A DNA stretch of 64,000 nucleotides from a virus. The notes beneath the pieces were generated by a model. That model was not told the DNA's origin. It saw only the letters and a program-made list of their open reading frames with translations, and did not search any database. Position numbers and translations under genes: made by a program. Position 1 is the stretch's first letter. Each line of letters opens with the position of its first letter. Positions 48,906-58,900 of this stretch are shown in pieces. Location of the stretch: the IMG/VR virus record IMGVR_UViG_3300044612_001159, positions 51,666 to 115,665 of that record; one strand, 5' to 3'.

Positions 48906-49579
48906 TGAATACCAACTCCTGCGTTAGCAATCCAGCGGTAGCCTGTTGACAAACCTTTAGACCTGCCCAGTTTTTTGCCTGCTGCCATATCTTTTCTATA
49001 TACTATTGGATTCTCAAGATATCTAGCAATACCGCTTACTCTTAAAAATGCTTGAGAAAAATATCTATTAAAGAACATATCAAATACCTTTTCAAATCCA
49101 CCTTGGACTTCTGTTCCTCCAGGATTATCTACCCTTACTTCATTTTTTGTAAACACTGTTTCTCCGTTATCTTCAAATACCAAGACTTGTGCCACTCTTG
49201 GTCTAATCGTAACTGGAATGCCTTCTTCCATGATTCTTGCTTTATCATAAAACGGAGTCCTAGACCCATTTTTTATTGAGGTAGATTGACGAAACGAAGA
49301 CCTAAATGACAAACCTAGATTACTTGTTGTATATGATATATCATATAATCTTGCACTAGGGCTACCTGTCTGATTCCATTCATAAACATGATGCAGCATA
49401 TCTGGATTAACCCTAGCGTTAGAATCTATAAACTCTTTCATAAGTTCTACTGTTTCTACCCCTATTGTTTTTAGAAACACTGTCTTACCTCTTTGTATGC
49501 CCTCCAAAAATCCCATAGAATAATCTACTATATTATTCATTTCTTTTTTAAATTGCGCTGAATTAAATACGGCTCTCAT
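48902..49579 (-). CDS. Neck/head-tail joining protein (225 aa)
   Basis: It has an N-terminal helix (RAVFNSAQFKKEMNNIVDYSMGF) and a middle typical of HK97 gp10-like proteins (ARIMEEGIPVTIRP). It lies in the ordered neck cluster with four-base overlaps on both sides. The assignment is by position and weak similarity. Confidence 0.72.
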   Translation of the reverse strand: MRAVFNSAQFKKEMNNIVDYSMGFLEGIQRGKTVFLKTIGVETVELMKEFIDSNARVNPDMLHHVYEWNQTGSPSARLYDISYTTSNLGLSFRSSFRQSTSIKNGSRTPFYDKARIMEEGIPVTIRPRVAQVLVFEDNGETVFTKNEVRVDNPGGTEVQGGFEKVFDMFFNRYFSQAFLRVSGIARYLENPIVYRKDMAAGKKLGRSKGLSTGYRWIANAGVGIQ

Positions 49580-50025
49580 ACATCACCTGTCTGATTCTCG
49601 GATCTTCTAATTATCAACTTAAACGATTCTACTGTTCCAAATGGTCCAACAAATGGCTCATAGGTGGCAATCTCGAATAGGGTTCCCTTTCCTGATCTTG
49701 GTCCAGATGTTTCTATATAAATAAGATTACCTTCTTGATCTTTAATATCTGTTACAAGAATATTTGTTAAAGAGTTTTTATTATCTCTAGAAGATAGTCT
49801 TAAATCTGACTTTGCTCTCCCAATTAAAATAGTGTTTTGTGTTATGTTAACATTTGGTTTTACTTCTTCTTTAAAAGCAGAACCGCCTGCAGAAAAACTA
49901 CAAGCAAATATTCTATCTAACACCCATTGCTTTTTTATTGCTCCAAAGTCACCTTGCTCAACGATTGGATGATATAAAGATGCCTGCATTGGAAACATAA
50001 AGTCTGGAGTTTCGCATATTGTCAT
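49576..50025 (-). CDS. Head-tail stopper/closure-like protein (149 aa)
   Basis: A beta-rich protein in the usual place of the head closure protein (MTICETPDFMFPMQASLYHP, GAIKKQWVLDR and NILVTDIKD). Its ATG overlaps the adaptor gene's stop as TAATG. The assignment is by synteny. Confidence 0.7.
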   Translation of the reverse strand: MTICETPDFMFPMQASLYHPIVEQGDFGAIKKQWVLDRIFACSFSAGGSAFKEEVKPNVNITQNTILIGRAKSDLRLSSRDNKNSLTNILVTDIKDQEGNLIYIETSGPRSGKGTLFEIATYEPFVGPFGTVESFKLIIRRSENQTGDV

Positions 50026-50906
50026 TACAACACCCCAAGTTTTGTAATAGACTTAGTATACTTTGAAAGCATCTTGTCTACAAGTATATTTCCCGTTCCC
50101 TCGAAAAGACCTTTGTCAAACTGAATTTTATACTGATCTGTATTGTACGAAGAAATAAATCTCTTATAATAGTCCAACTTTCCACAGTCTATGTCGTGAA
50201 CAAGCATCTCAGTTGCTTTTACGATATCTGATGGCACATTGGAATAACCGTACTCAACTGTTATTCTGTAGTCCCAGGTTTTACCAAATCCTCTGTAAAT
50301 AAATTGTGGATCAAGAGAGTCTGAGGACGCTGCTGGTAGAACAAGTGGGGCTGACTCTGCACGATTAATATTGTCTGTTGACTTTTCAACAATTGCTGTT
50401 TTATCAGATGTTACTTCGTATTCTCTATCTGTTACCAATTTGTTATTTTCATAAACTGACAAAACCTTTTTTACATCATCCCAGATAGGCAAATAGTCTG
50501 ATCCAGTTCCTGTAAAATTTAAAACCTTTTTCTTATAATAAAAACCTTCTCCAACAATTGAATCAATTATTGCTCTTGCTATTCCTTCACTATCTGCATA
50601 TGCAGCAATCTCAGAAGCAGTGCTTCCCTTTGTAGATGGATCTACATATGGTCTAGTTACCTCATATGTATCGTCAATAATAACATCATCTATAATTTTT
50701 ACTTCTACTCTGTATTCAGAGTCATATTTTCCAGGTAGATTTATTGTTAATGTATCTCCCGTTGAAAGTTCTGGAAACTCTAGTGTGGATACAGAAAGAT
50801 CCGCCATATCAGTTACTAAAACAGTTACATCTTCATCGGTAATAGACGAAGGAATAGTGTAAGTAACTGGTATATCTGCGTATGGCGGAACTCTCAATAT
50901 CTCCAT
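50025..50906 (-). CDS. Head-tail adaptor with N-terminal Ig-like extension (293 aa)
   Basis: The first 95 residues form a beta-sandwich-like domain (DVTVLVTDMADLSVS and YRVEVKIIDDVIIDD). The remainder is helical with TASEIAAYADSEGIARAIIDSIV and a C-terminal DYYKRFISSYNT, similar to gp6-like connector proteins. It is larger than a minimal adaptor (about 110-170) because of the extension. It lies just after the capsid genes. Confidence 0.72.
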   Translation of the reverse strand: MEILRVPPYADIPVTYTIPSSITDEDVTVLVTDMADLSVSTLEFPELSTGDTLTINLPGKYDSEYRVEVKIIDDVIIDDTYEVTRPYVDPSTKGSTASEIAAYADSEGIARAIIDSIVGEGFYYKKKVLNFTGTGSDYLPIWDDVKKVLSVYENNKLVTDREYEVTSDKTAIVEKSTDNINRAESAPLVLPAASSDSLDPQFIYRGFGKTWDYRITVEYGYSNVPSDIVKATEMLVHDIDCGKLDYYKRFISSYNTDQYKIQFDKGLFEGTGNILVDKMLSKYTKSITKLGVL

Positions 50907-50912
50907 ACTAAA

Positions 50913-51320
50913 TTACCCTAAAACCTTTTTTACTTCTTCGGGTGTTGCAACACGGACATGTGAGCGAGTGAGCCACTTGTCTGCTTGCTCTTTTGTTACA
51001 ATATTGTAACCTCTGTAAAGTGTTCCAACTTCTTCCCAACGAACATTCTTTGTTGAGTGAATGGCCACCTTGTCTCCATCTTGATTTGCTGGCTTAACAG
51101 TCTTCTTTGGACCGTCTGCTGCCATTGATCCAATAGCACCTGTATTTGTAAATCCTAGCGCTTGAACTGGTTCTGCTGCTGGCTCTTCAACCTTTGCTGG
51201 CGCCTCTACAACAACTGGCTCTACGACAGGCTCTGCAGCAGGCTCTACTGGTGTTTCAGCAACAATAGACTCTGGTGCATTTTCTACTACGAATGGCTTG
51301 TTATATTCATTGTTTTCCAT
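50913..51320 (-). CDS. Capsid-associated protein with acidic Pro/Glu/Val-rich arm (135 aa)
   Basis: The N-terminal 60 residues are an acidic Pro/Ala/Val repeat (PVEPAAEPVVEPVVVEAP). The C-terminal half is a compact domain with YRGYNIVTKEQADKWLTRSHVRVATPEE. It may be a head decoration or a neck-associated protein. AAGGAGG precedes the ATG and it has its own extended -10 promoter downstream of the major capsid gene. Confidence 0.75.
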   Translation of the reverse strand: MENNEYNKPFVVENAPESIVAETPVEPAAEPVVEPVVVEAPAKVEEPAAEPVQALGFTNTGAIGSMAADGPKKTVKPANQDGDKVAIHSTKNVRWEEVGTLYRGYNIVTKEQADKWLTRSHVRVATPEEVKKVLG

Positions 51321-51338
51321 AATATCCTCCTTGTTTGT

Positions 51339-51389
51339 ATTATATCACTAAAGTATTAAGGGGGACAGGAGAGTGAACTCCCGCCCCCC
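51339..51389 (-). promoter_or_regulatory. Hairpin and extended -10 promoter after the major capsid gene
   Basis: A GC-rich hairpin, GGGGG and GGAG arms against CTCC and CCCCC (51389-51360), follows the capsid gene stop, with only a short T-run. TGA-TATAAT lies at 51347-51339. The hairpin may act as a partial terminator or mRNA end protector while the promoter serves the next gene. Confidence 0.6.
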
Positions 51390-51410
51390 ATAAAAGGTTA
51401 CTGTTACAGA

Positions 51411-52544
51411 TTATGAATCTGAAGCAGCGTCAGCGAATGCAATTGCATCCTCTTCTTCCCATTGAATACCGAAGCGAACGAATACAGTATATTCAATTGT
51501 ATCCTTCTTCGCTACGTACTCACGGTTTACAGTAATATCTCTCTGGAATCCCCAAACACGGTTGGCAGGGAATGTCAAATCGATATAGCCTTCTGGGTAG
51601 TAAGGAACTTCTTGAACTTCAATTCCGAGAACACGAGTTGTACGTGCTCCACCGAATGTCTGTCCAATACCGTCGAGATAGTTCTGACGGTTTGCTTGAG
51701 TGCTTCCTGGAACTTGTCCAGCAAACGCTTCAGCAACTGCATCTGCAAGTGTACCGTTGTTCTTAACGATTCCACCGAATGCGTCTGTACCTGCGTAGAA
51801 CTTAAGATTGTTCTTAAGTGCACGGTACTTACGTGGCATTGCATTGATGATGCCCTGCATGACGCTAGGTGTCCAAGCATTATCTGCTACGGTCACTACT
51901 GACTCATGTGCATCTCCGTTTGTCTTTACCTTGTTGATAAAGCCTGGCATGATAGACAAGAATGCTCCTGTTGTACCATCACCATTGATAGCGAGATCTT
52001 CGATATCATTTGCGAATGCGTTGGTCATCAAGCGTACCAAGTGATCTTCTAGAGCATCACCTTCGACACCATCTTCCAAAGATTCTGCAGTTACTTCCCA
52101 ATCAAGACGAATCTTCTTGGTAGTAAGTTCGACCTTGGAGAAGGTTGCGCCTGTGTTTGTGTAGTTACCAACTGCTTGCGCTGCTGCACGAATTACACGC
52201 TCACCTACGTTAATCTTCTCAAGTTCCATTGAGTTAGCCTTCATTGTTACACGACGGCCATCCTTTGCTAACACTGTAGCGTCCCAAACATAGTCGATAA
52301 AACGACGAGCCTGCTCGGGGCGCAAAATTCCAGAAGCCGCTGAACCACTAGGGTTAACAGCATTTGCTCCGCTAGTTGTTCCTAACGTTGCTGTTGGAAT
52401 GTTACCAAGTGTATCTGCACCTGGATTTGTTACTCCACCAATACCACCTGATGCGAATGCACCTTGGCCCTGGTAAAGTCCTGGTGCTGTTCCACCTAGA
52501 TCTCCAGATGCGCCTGGTTGGTTTTTGATTATTTCTTCTGACAT
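51411..52544 (-). CDS. Major capsid protein (HK97-type)
   Basis: The 377-residue protein has a Gly/Pro-rich N-terminal arm (about 60 residues), RPEQARRFIDYVWDATVL, and E-loop-like and A-domain blocks including LTTKKIRLDWEVTAESLED and TNAFANDIEDLAINGDG. These are characteristic of actinophage HK97-fold capsid proteins. I chose the ATG at 52544, 6 bases after AGGAGG. Codon use is biased to C- and G-ending codons, as in highly expressed genes. It lies directly after the protease/scaffold gene. Confidence 0.93.
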   Translation of the reverse strand: MSEEIIKNQPGASGDLGGTAPGLYQGQGAFASGGIGGVTNPGADTLGNIPTATLGTTSGANAVNPSGSAASGILRPEQARRFIDYVWDATVLAKDGRRVTMKANSMELEKINVGERVIRAAAQAVGNYTNTGATFSKVELTTKKIRLDWEVTAESLEDGVEGDALEDHLVRLMTNAFANDIEDLAINGDGTTGAFLSIMPGFINKVKTNGDAHESVVTVADNAWTPSVMQGIINAMPRKYRALKNNLKFYAGTDAFGGIVKNNGTLADAVAEAFAGQVPGSTQANRQNYLDGIGQTFGGARTTRVLGIEVQEVPYYPEGYIDLTFPANRVWGFQRDITVNREYVAKKDTIEYTVFVRFGIQWEEEDAIAFADAASDS

Positions 52545-52567
52545 ATTGTCACCTCCTAGTGATTTGT

Positions 52568-53146
52568 TCATTTGAATAGATCGGCTGTTTTGAGGAAACT
52601 ACCGCCCCATAGGGATTTTTCAACCATTTCAGGCTGAGACTGGAAGATATCGCCGATATCTCCAGACTTTCGGAATGCGGTGTCTGCTTCCACAGCGTCT
52701 ACTCGTTTTCCAAATTCATTAAATTCACTTGTTACTGCTGCAATATCTTTTGCAACGGCATCAAATGAATCCTTAACAGTATCAACATCGACCTTTGTAG
52801 ACTTAAGAAGTTCTACTTCTGCCTGCAAAGCCTTTACTGTTGACACTAGATCGCTAAAGGCTGATTCTAGAGTATTTTTCATTTCGGTAACTGCCTCAGC
52901 AATTACTTCTTCTGATTTAGATACTTCTACAACTGCCTCGGTTACTGTTTCAATTGCTTCAGCATCTTCTGCCTTAGTAATTTCTTCTGCCACGGCTTCT
53001 TCTGTCTTAACAACTTCAGTCGTTTCAACTTCGTCTGCCTTAGCAACTTGTTCAGCAACTTCTGCAACTGATGCATCTGCCTCTGGAGCGACCACAACAT
53101 CTTCAACTACATCTGTCTTTTCAACTTGTGTCTTTGATTTTGTCAT
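52568..53146 (-). CDS. Nested in-frame scaffolding protein (192 aa)
   Basis: An internal ATG at 53146 is preceded by AAGGAGGT (about 53161-53154) with 7 bases of spacing, a better ribosome site than most genes here have, while the full-length gene has none. Translation from it gives only the coiled-coil part, starting MTKSKTQVEKTD. This mirrors lambda C/Nu3, where the scaffold is the C-terminal part of the protease gene. Its expression is inferred from the site. Confidence 0.72.
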   Translation of the reverse strand: MTKSKTQVEKTDVVEDVVVAPEADASVAEVAEQVAKADEVETTEVVKTEEAVAEEITKAEDAEAIETVTEAVVEVSKSEEVIAEAVTEMKNTLESAFSDLVSTVKALQAEVELLKSTKVDVDTVKDSFDAVAKDIAAVTSEFNEFGKRVDAVEADTAFRKSGDIGDIFQSQPEMVEKSLWGGSFLKTADLFK

Positions 53147-53902
53147 ATGTTGTACCTCCTTGTTCATCTTAGAAGTATTAATGCCTTTAGCACTATCGAC
53201 TAAGAATTTTATCATTGTTGTTTTTTCGTTATCCGTTTTCTCAACGAATCCTATATTTTCCATCTGCTCTCCGCTAACTGGGCTAAGTTCTGATTCATTT
53301 TCAGATGAGATTACTATGCCGTTTTCTTTGTCGTAAAAAACATTTTCTAGAACAGTTGAGTCTGCTTTAATAACATCTACGCCGTCAACTTTTTCAATCG
53401 ATACAATGTTCGCAAATTGATTTGCTGGCGAATCAACCAGACTCAACTCTATTAGGTCATAGTCTTTAATAATTCTAATTGTAGAATCAGACTTTTCATC
53501 ATAACCATCATCCCATTTATTCATTTTACCGCCAATAGAAAAACCAGTAAGGGTTCCATCTAGAACTTTTTCCCATGTGTCTTGTGCGCCTTTTGATACG
53601 TATGCGGAGACAAAAACTCCAGAATAAAACTTCTTTGACTCTGGATCAAAATACTTGTCTTCCTTAAAATTAATCATTTTACCAACAGCCAATGGTTGAT
53701 GCATTTCACGAATGTTGCCTCTAAATTTTGCAAATGCCTTCATCGAAGCCTCTGAAGTAACAATATCCATCTGCTTATCTAGATTATCTAGTGAGGCAAA
53801 GCCTGAAACAATGCGTCTTTCTTTATCTACCTTGCTAAAAGGCATTGAGAGACGAAGATTGTCCCCATCAGAATTCCAATGGGCTTTAGATATATTGGTC
53901 AC
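52568..53902 (-). CDS. Prohead protease fused to scaffold domain
   Basis: The N-terminal half is an HK97-type (S78) protease: RIVSGFASLDN, His in IREMHQP, Ser in LTGFSIGG, and IELSLVDSPAN. The C-terminal part is a long acidic Val/Ala/Glu-rich coiled coil typical of scaffolds. The likely start is the second of two GTG codons (53902), six bases after TATAAT (53914-53909) with no ribosome site, that is, a leaderless mRNA; the first GTG would be only three bases away. An internal strong ribosome site allows a separate scaffold. Confidence 0.92.
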   Translation of the reverse strand: MTNISKAHWNSDGDNLRLSMPFSKVDKERRIVSGFASLDNLDKQMDIVTSEASMKAFAKFRGNIREMHQPLAVGKMINFKEDKYFDPESKKFYSGVFVSAYVSKGAQDTWEKVLDGTLTGFSIGGKMNKWDDGYDEKSDSTIRIIKDYDLIELSLVDSPANQFANIVSIEKVDGVDVIKADSTVLENVFYDKENGIVISSENESELSPVSGEQMENIGFVEKTDNEKTTMIKFLVDSAKGINTSKMNKEVQHMTKSKTQVEKTDVVEDVVVAPEADASVAEVAEQVAKADEVETTEVVKTEEAVAEEITKAEDAEAIETVTEAVVEVSKSEEVIAEAVTEMKNTLESAFSDLVSTVKALQAEVELLKSTKVDVDTVKDSFDAVAKDIAAVTSEFNEFGKRVDAVEADTAFRKSGDIGDIFQSQPEMVEKSLWGGSFLKTADLFK

Positions 53903-53908
53903 CACTAT

Positions 53909-53914
53909 ATTATA
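53909..53914 (-). promoter_or_regulatory. -10 element for a leaderless protease mRNA
   Basis: TATAAT (minus, 53914-53909) ends 6 bases before the GTG at 53902. No Shine-Dalgarno is present. Confidence 0.55.
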
Positions 53915-53957
53915 CCCTCCATTTTACACAAGTATCACATTCTGGACAAATCGGACA

Positions 53958-55544
53958 TTAGGGGGTTTTTCTACCTTCACCCTTTGGATTTCTTCCAGCA
54001 ACCGTTGATGTACTATCAGAGTTATTATTTGTTCTCTCCGAATCTCTAGACCTTGTAGTGGTTGCCTCTGCTGCAGCATCTGGCTTTAACTGTAGGACTT
54101 CATCTCCACCTTCTCGCTGTGGCATATCAAGAATAACTCGTGCTTCATTTGGAGTTATAATCTGATTCTTAACATATCGCTCAAGTATTTGAGACTGTGC
54201 AATTTCATCAGTCAAAGTTAACTCATTAAACACAAACTCAAGGATGTCTGTTTTTTCACGAATGATCTTGTTAATCATTTTTTCTAGTTGTCTCTGTGCT
54301 GGACGAGCAACCTGCTCTTTAAAAGTGCGATCTTGTGCAAGCGCTGCTGCTATAGATGCAGAATCGCTACCGCCCAATTTTGAAAGTGGCACCTGATGTG
54401 CTACCAAAATATCGTCACGATTTTGCTTACGGTACTCCTTAAATGATCCATCTTGAATACCATCTTCAATAGGATCCATTTTAAACTCTACTTTATTATT
54501 TTCTGTATCACCTGGCAGTGGAATATATAGTGTTCTATGTGACTGTCCTCTAAGATTTGTTTGCAAAAATCTAAACATCTTGTCTTCTGCATCTCCAGAA
54601 AGTTTTGCACCCTTTAATGTTACAACATATCTTGGAACTGCCTTATTTGCAAAGTAGTCAATGTTGTACTGAGAGGCAAGAGAGTCTCCGTGCAATGAGT
54701 TAATTGCTGACATAATGTCTGGCACTCCATAAAATGTATTAAGAGGTGAGTATTGCTTGAAGTGAATTATCTCATTTGGACGTGAATCTGTTGTAAGAGG
54801 ATTAGGATTTTTTGCTCCAAAATTACGGAAGTAAACAATCTTATTTCCAATAATCTGAACATACCCATCTTTCAATCTTCTGACTCTCATAGTTGTTGCT
54901 GGAATGTGACCAACATATCCAATTTCTCCACGAGTTGTTCTTCCTATTTCTAGGTATCCGTTTCCAGTAGACTGAAGATCTGTGTAAACTTTTTCCATAG
55001 TTGCAGTAAATGAATCGTCATCGTTTAGTGATTCAAGCCAATCACGCATTTCAATTTTTGCTCTTTCAATTCTTTTTCGTGCCTTCTGTGTTGCACTGTT
55101 ATCTTCTGAGGCCTCAAGTCTCATCATTGTTCTTGGAGAAACCTTAAACTCATAACCAAGCCCAACGATATTCTCTACCTTGGCATCAATTGCTGCATGA
55201 TTTGCAAATGATGTATCGTAGTAGTTTGCTAATTCATACAGATTCCAAGGCGGTGTTATAACGTCAAACATTCCATAGCCGTTTACATATACTAGCCCTG
55301 GGTTTATCTCTTTTGATTGTGCTCCATCAATACCGCTTTTTCCTGCTAACGCTGCGGTTGTATATTGTGGTGTTGGTTGCAACGCTTTGGTAGATAGCCT
55401 GCTAGTTCTTCTTTTAAAATTTGAGTCCAAACCGTCTAATGTTTTTAGTGTGTCCCATGTGTTGTTGAATGGATCTGACTTTGAAAAAGGATCGTCTTTT
55501 TTTATTGCTTCGTCAATTTTTGCACTTATTGTATACTCTTCCAT
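53958..55544 (-). CDS. Portal protein
   Basis: The 528-residue portal contains a wing/stem layout typical of actinophage portals: PPWNLYELANYYDTS, VENIVGLGYEFKV, MRVRRLKDGYVQIIGN, and the C-terminal DILVAHQVPLSKLGG with LERYVKNQIITPNEAR. It ends with a Ser/Thr/Asn-rich tail. It lies upstream of the protease. AGGAA precedes the ATG. The terminase is not adjacent. Confidence 0.93.
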   Translation of the reverse strand: MEEYTISAKIDEAIKKDDPFSKSDPFNNTWDTLKTLDGLDSNFKRRTSRLSTKALQPTPQYTTAALAGKSGIDGAQSKEINPGLVYVNGYGMFDVITPPWNLYELANYYDTSFANHAAIDAKVENIVGLGYEFKVSPRTMMRLEASEDNSATQKARKRIERAKIEMRDWLESLNDDDSFTATMEKVYTDLQSTGNGYLEIGRTTRGEIGYVGHIPATTMRVRRLKDGYVQIIGNKIVYFRNFGAKNPNPLTTDSRPNEIIHFKQYSPLNTFYGVPDIMSAINSLHGDSLASQYNIDYFANKAVPRYVVTLKGAKLSGDAEDKMFRFLQTNLRGQSHRTLYIPLPGDTENNKVEFKMDPIEDGIQDGSFKEYRKQNRDDILVAHQVPLSKLGGSDSASIAAALAQDRTFKEQVARPAQRQLEKMINKIIREKTDILEFVFNELTLTDEIAQSQILERYVKNQIITPNEARVILDMPQREGGDEVLQLKPDAAAEATTTRSRDSERTNNNSDSTSTVAGRNPKGEGRKTP

Positions 55545-55546
55545 TT

Positions 55547-55933
55547 TTATTCCTCATCTCCATACTTAGCAATTGTATCTTTTGCTGCTTGAACTGCGCC
55601 AAGATCGTTTAATGATGGGATGAGTCCTGACTTCATTCTATCTACTTGCTCAGAATACTCTTCTTCTGATACCCTGGTCCCGCCTGGAACAAAAATTGCT
55701 TCACCATCTCCAGGGTCTCCGTAATATATTGCAACCTTTTTTAGTTCTGCAATTTTGGAAATATCTCCCTTTTCAGATGGAATATTTAAAACTGATCCAT
55801 GTCCGTCTGTAAACCACTTGCCATTTGATCTCTTGTATACATAAAGACCCCAATTGTAGTTCTTTTCAATGACCTTACGTCGCACATTTTGTACAATTGG
55901 CTTACCAGTTTTTGGGTTTATTAATGAATCCAT
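55547..55933 (-). CDS. Conserved phage protein upstream of portal (128 aa)
   Basis: A compact alpha/beta protein (NYNWGLYVYKRSNGKWFTDG, IFVPGGTRVSEEEY) resembling small proteins found near portals in actinophages. The function is unknown. No ribosome site is present, and TGG-TATACT ends 7 bases before the ATG, suggesting leaderless expression at the head of the structural cluster. Confidence 0.75.
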   Translation of the reverse strand: MDSLINPKTGKPIVQNVRRKVIEKNYNWGLYVYKRSNGKWFTDGHGSVLNIPSEKGDISKIAELKKVAIYYGDPGDGEAIFVPGGTRVSEEEYSEQVDRMKSGLIPSLNDLGAVQAAKDTIAKYGDEE

Positions 55934-55940
55934 GACAATA

Positions 55941-55949
55941 AGTATACCA
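55941..55949 (-). promoter_or_regulatory. Extended -10 promoter giving a leaderless mRNA
   Basis: TGG-TATACT (minus, 55949-55941) ends 7 bases before the ATG at 55933. Confidence 0.65.
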
Positions 55950-55951
55950 TA

Positions 55952-58900
55952 TTAAACTGGATCAACAGTAAATTTGTTCCAGAATATGTCATTGTATAAT
56001 GAGTAACCGTAGTTTCCAACACTTATTGGAACATTATCCCCTACAATTATCTTATTGGTTCCTGTATAACTCTTATACACCTCTGAAGGATTTACTCCAT
56101 AGTAACTGGTCTCTGTTAAAACAAGAACTTTATTCCAGTTAAATGGGCCAGTATGCCAAAACTCCCAGTCCAAAGGGCCACCAGACAAAATCTTTACCCT
56201 AAACCAGGGTCTTTCTGATATATTCTGAACCTCTTGAAGATTTGTTGATTGGTAATAGGATATGCTGTTGAATACCAATGGTCCAGTCAATCTTACAGCC
56301 CCCTCAAAATATGAAAACTCTAAACTATCTGCAAAATTAATTCCCAAAAAGCCCCATTCTTGAAGAGTTATGACTGGCTCTTTAACAACTTTACCGTTCC
56401 AATAAAAACCTATTCCATTTTGAACTAGACCAGTCTTGGCATCTATAGCATATACTTTTGCCCTTCTTCCAGTAGGATCACATGCAAGCATGTAAAACTT
56501 TATATATGATGACTTGCTTTCTATTTCAAATATTTGTGTTGGAGCATATGGGAAATAGTCGCCATCAAATCTTACAGCCATCTGCGCTGCAATTACTTTA
56601 AAATTATTTGCCCTACTAGGATTAATAGGAATAGACAATCCACGATTTACCAAAGGATCGTACTGTCCTTTTATTTGAATTCCGCTATTTTTTGTTAAAT
56701 ACAAATATGGAGACGATCCAGTATATATTGAAAATGGATTGTTCTTTTTAAAATTATAGTAAATGCCAGTCTTTGTATATGGGTAAAGAGGTGTGCCAAA
56801 TCTTGTACCAATAGGGCTTCCGTCCGACTCATTTAATGCCTGAGAAGCGTAAGAAAGTTTTTTGATATTAACATTGTTTGTCTGAGAGTTTTTAACATTA
56901 ATATCTATATGGGTCACAATAGAAAGATCATTAAAATCTACTCCAGAAGGTGGGTAAATAATCATGTTATCTACGACTTCATATTTTGTAGTCATCCAGT
57001 CTGATTTTGGAATCAATATTCCGTTTCTAGATGGCCTCTCTGTTTTTGTAAAATAAAATGGTGTTTGGTTGGCTCCCAGTTCTGTGTACTGAAATGTTAC
57101 GTAAGTTTTTACAACTGCGCCGTCGGTATCATACCTATAATCTTTTGCAATTTTATTTTTTAAATCTTCATAATCATTATATCCAGTAAACAAATAATTA
57201 TCCAGCGATTCATAGGTTCTTTGAATTGGAATTCCATATTCATTTGCCAGATCTGCATATGTCCATTCTACTGGCTCACTATCTATAGCAACCGTTTTTG
57301 ACGTTACTGGATAATCAACATTAAACTGAATAAAATCAAGATCAAAATATTGGTCTCCTCGTTTATCCAAAACAGACTCTGCAAAATATGTTAACGGTAT
57401 TTGATCTTCCCAATATGAGTTTGCAGAAACAGTAAGTTTGTAAGTATCAAAAACTTGATCTGGTACAAGTGTATATGTTGCTGTATGATCTAAAAGAAAG
57501 TCTTCGTCTGATATAAAGACTCCGCCTCCACTAATAGCACCATTGGCAGTATCATTTACAGAGCCATACGGTGGCAGAGAGGTTGTGTCTAATCCTCCAT
57601 CTATGTTTATTAATTGATTATTTTGATAAATAGCAAACAAGTCTTCATTCCAAACTGGGACACCTATTTCATTAAATAAAGATCTAATTTTTTGAAAATT
57701 GTATTTACTACAAAACCCTATCTTGTAAATTTTTCCAGTAAATGTCTGAGTTCCATTTTTTTTGCCACCAACATACATTCTTAAATCTGACAAAGATCCA
57801 AAAAAATCTGCTGCTGGATTTCCAAATCTTGAAATAAACGCTGGAATGTTTAGTCCTATATCTATCAACTCTAATGGCTCCGCTATTGTTGGAGAGTATA
57901 TTGTTTCTAAAACTCCATCATAATTTATTACATAAGAAATTTGATTGTCAAGCAACTCTATTTCAAAATAACTGCCTGTGTTTTCTTTTTCAATTCTAAA
58001 AAGCGTTTGCTTAGTGCTAGAAGACTGAGGAAGCCTAAAACAACCATAAAACGCAGAAGTAGGTTCTTTAATAAAATCAAAATTTTCAAAAAATAAATAT
58101 CCTGAAACATTGTTCCAAGATGTATCTGGCCTAAATGTAAAAAAGTTTACTGAATCTGACTGCTGTATCGCTTTACAACTAGCAAACAATTCACTCTCTG
58201 TTTTTGATGACAAAAATATTTTTGGAAGTGGGGCAGATGGTACAGACAAAGCCTTATTAACTATTGATGTATTATCGTTAAATGCTTGTTGCCAAGATCC
58301 AATTTTTGGATAAGAATAGTTTGAAGTATAATCAGCAAAAGCATAATCAATAAAAACAGATGTTCCACTATAAGAAGTATTTATATTTTCTGGAACTTCT
58401 ACTCCTTGACCAAAAACGAATCTTCTTTTTGCTACGGCAGTTGGGACAACATAAGGATAAATTCCTACACAGTCTATTTCTATTGGATATATATCTTCGT
58501 GTGCATAAAAACCAATCCAGTCTTGATCCTTTTCGGTTTGATTCAACATTGATGGAACTAACAATGACTTTACAGAATAGTCCAAAGAAATTACCTCTTG
58601 ACCATTGATAAGCAAAGAAATAATATCTTTTCCTATTCTTAAATGAACAAGCATTGGCCTTGTCCACTCTCCTACATAATATGTTTTATATTCAGAACCA
58701 ATCTTAAGTCCGACAGAAGGACCGTCTACATAAATACCGTCATTAGATGCAACTGGACCAATAATTCTTTTTACTTCATTCGAATAAGAGTTTATTCTAA
58801 GCCAAGTTTCTAAAGTATACTCTCTAAATTTTCCAGACTCATTTAAAAATCCCACACCAGGAACTATTAGAGATGGATCTGAACCATTTGGATAAAGAGT

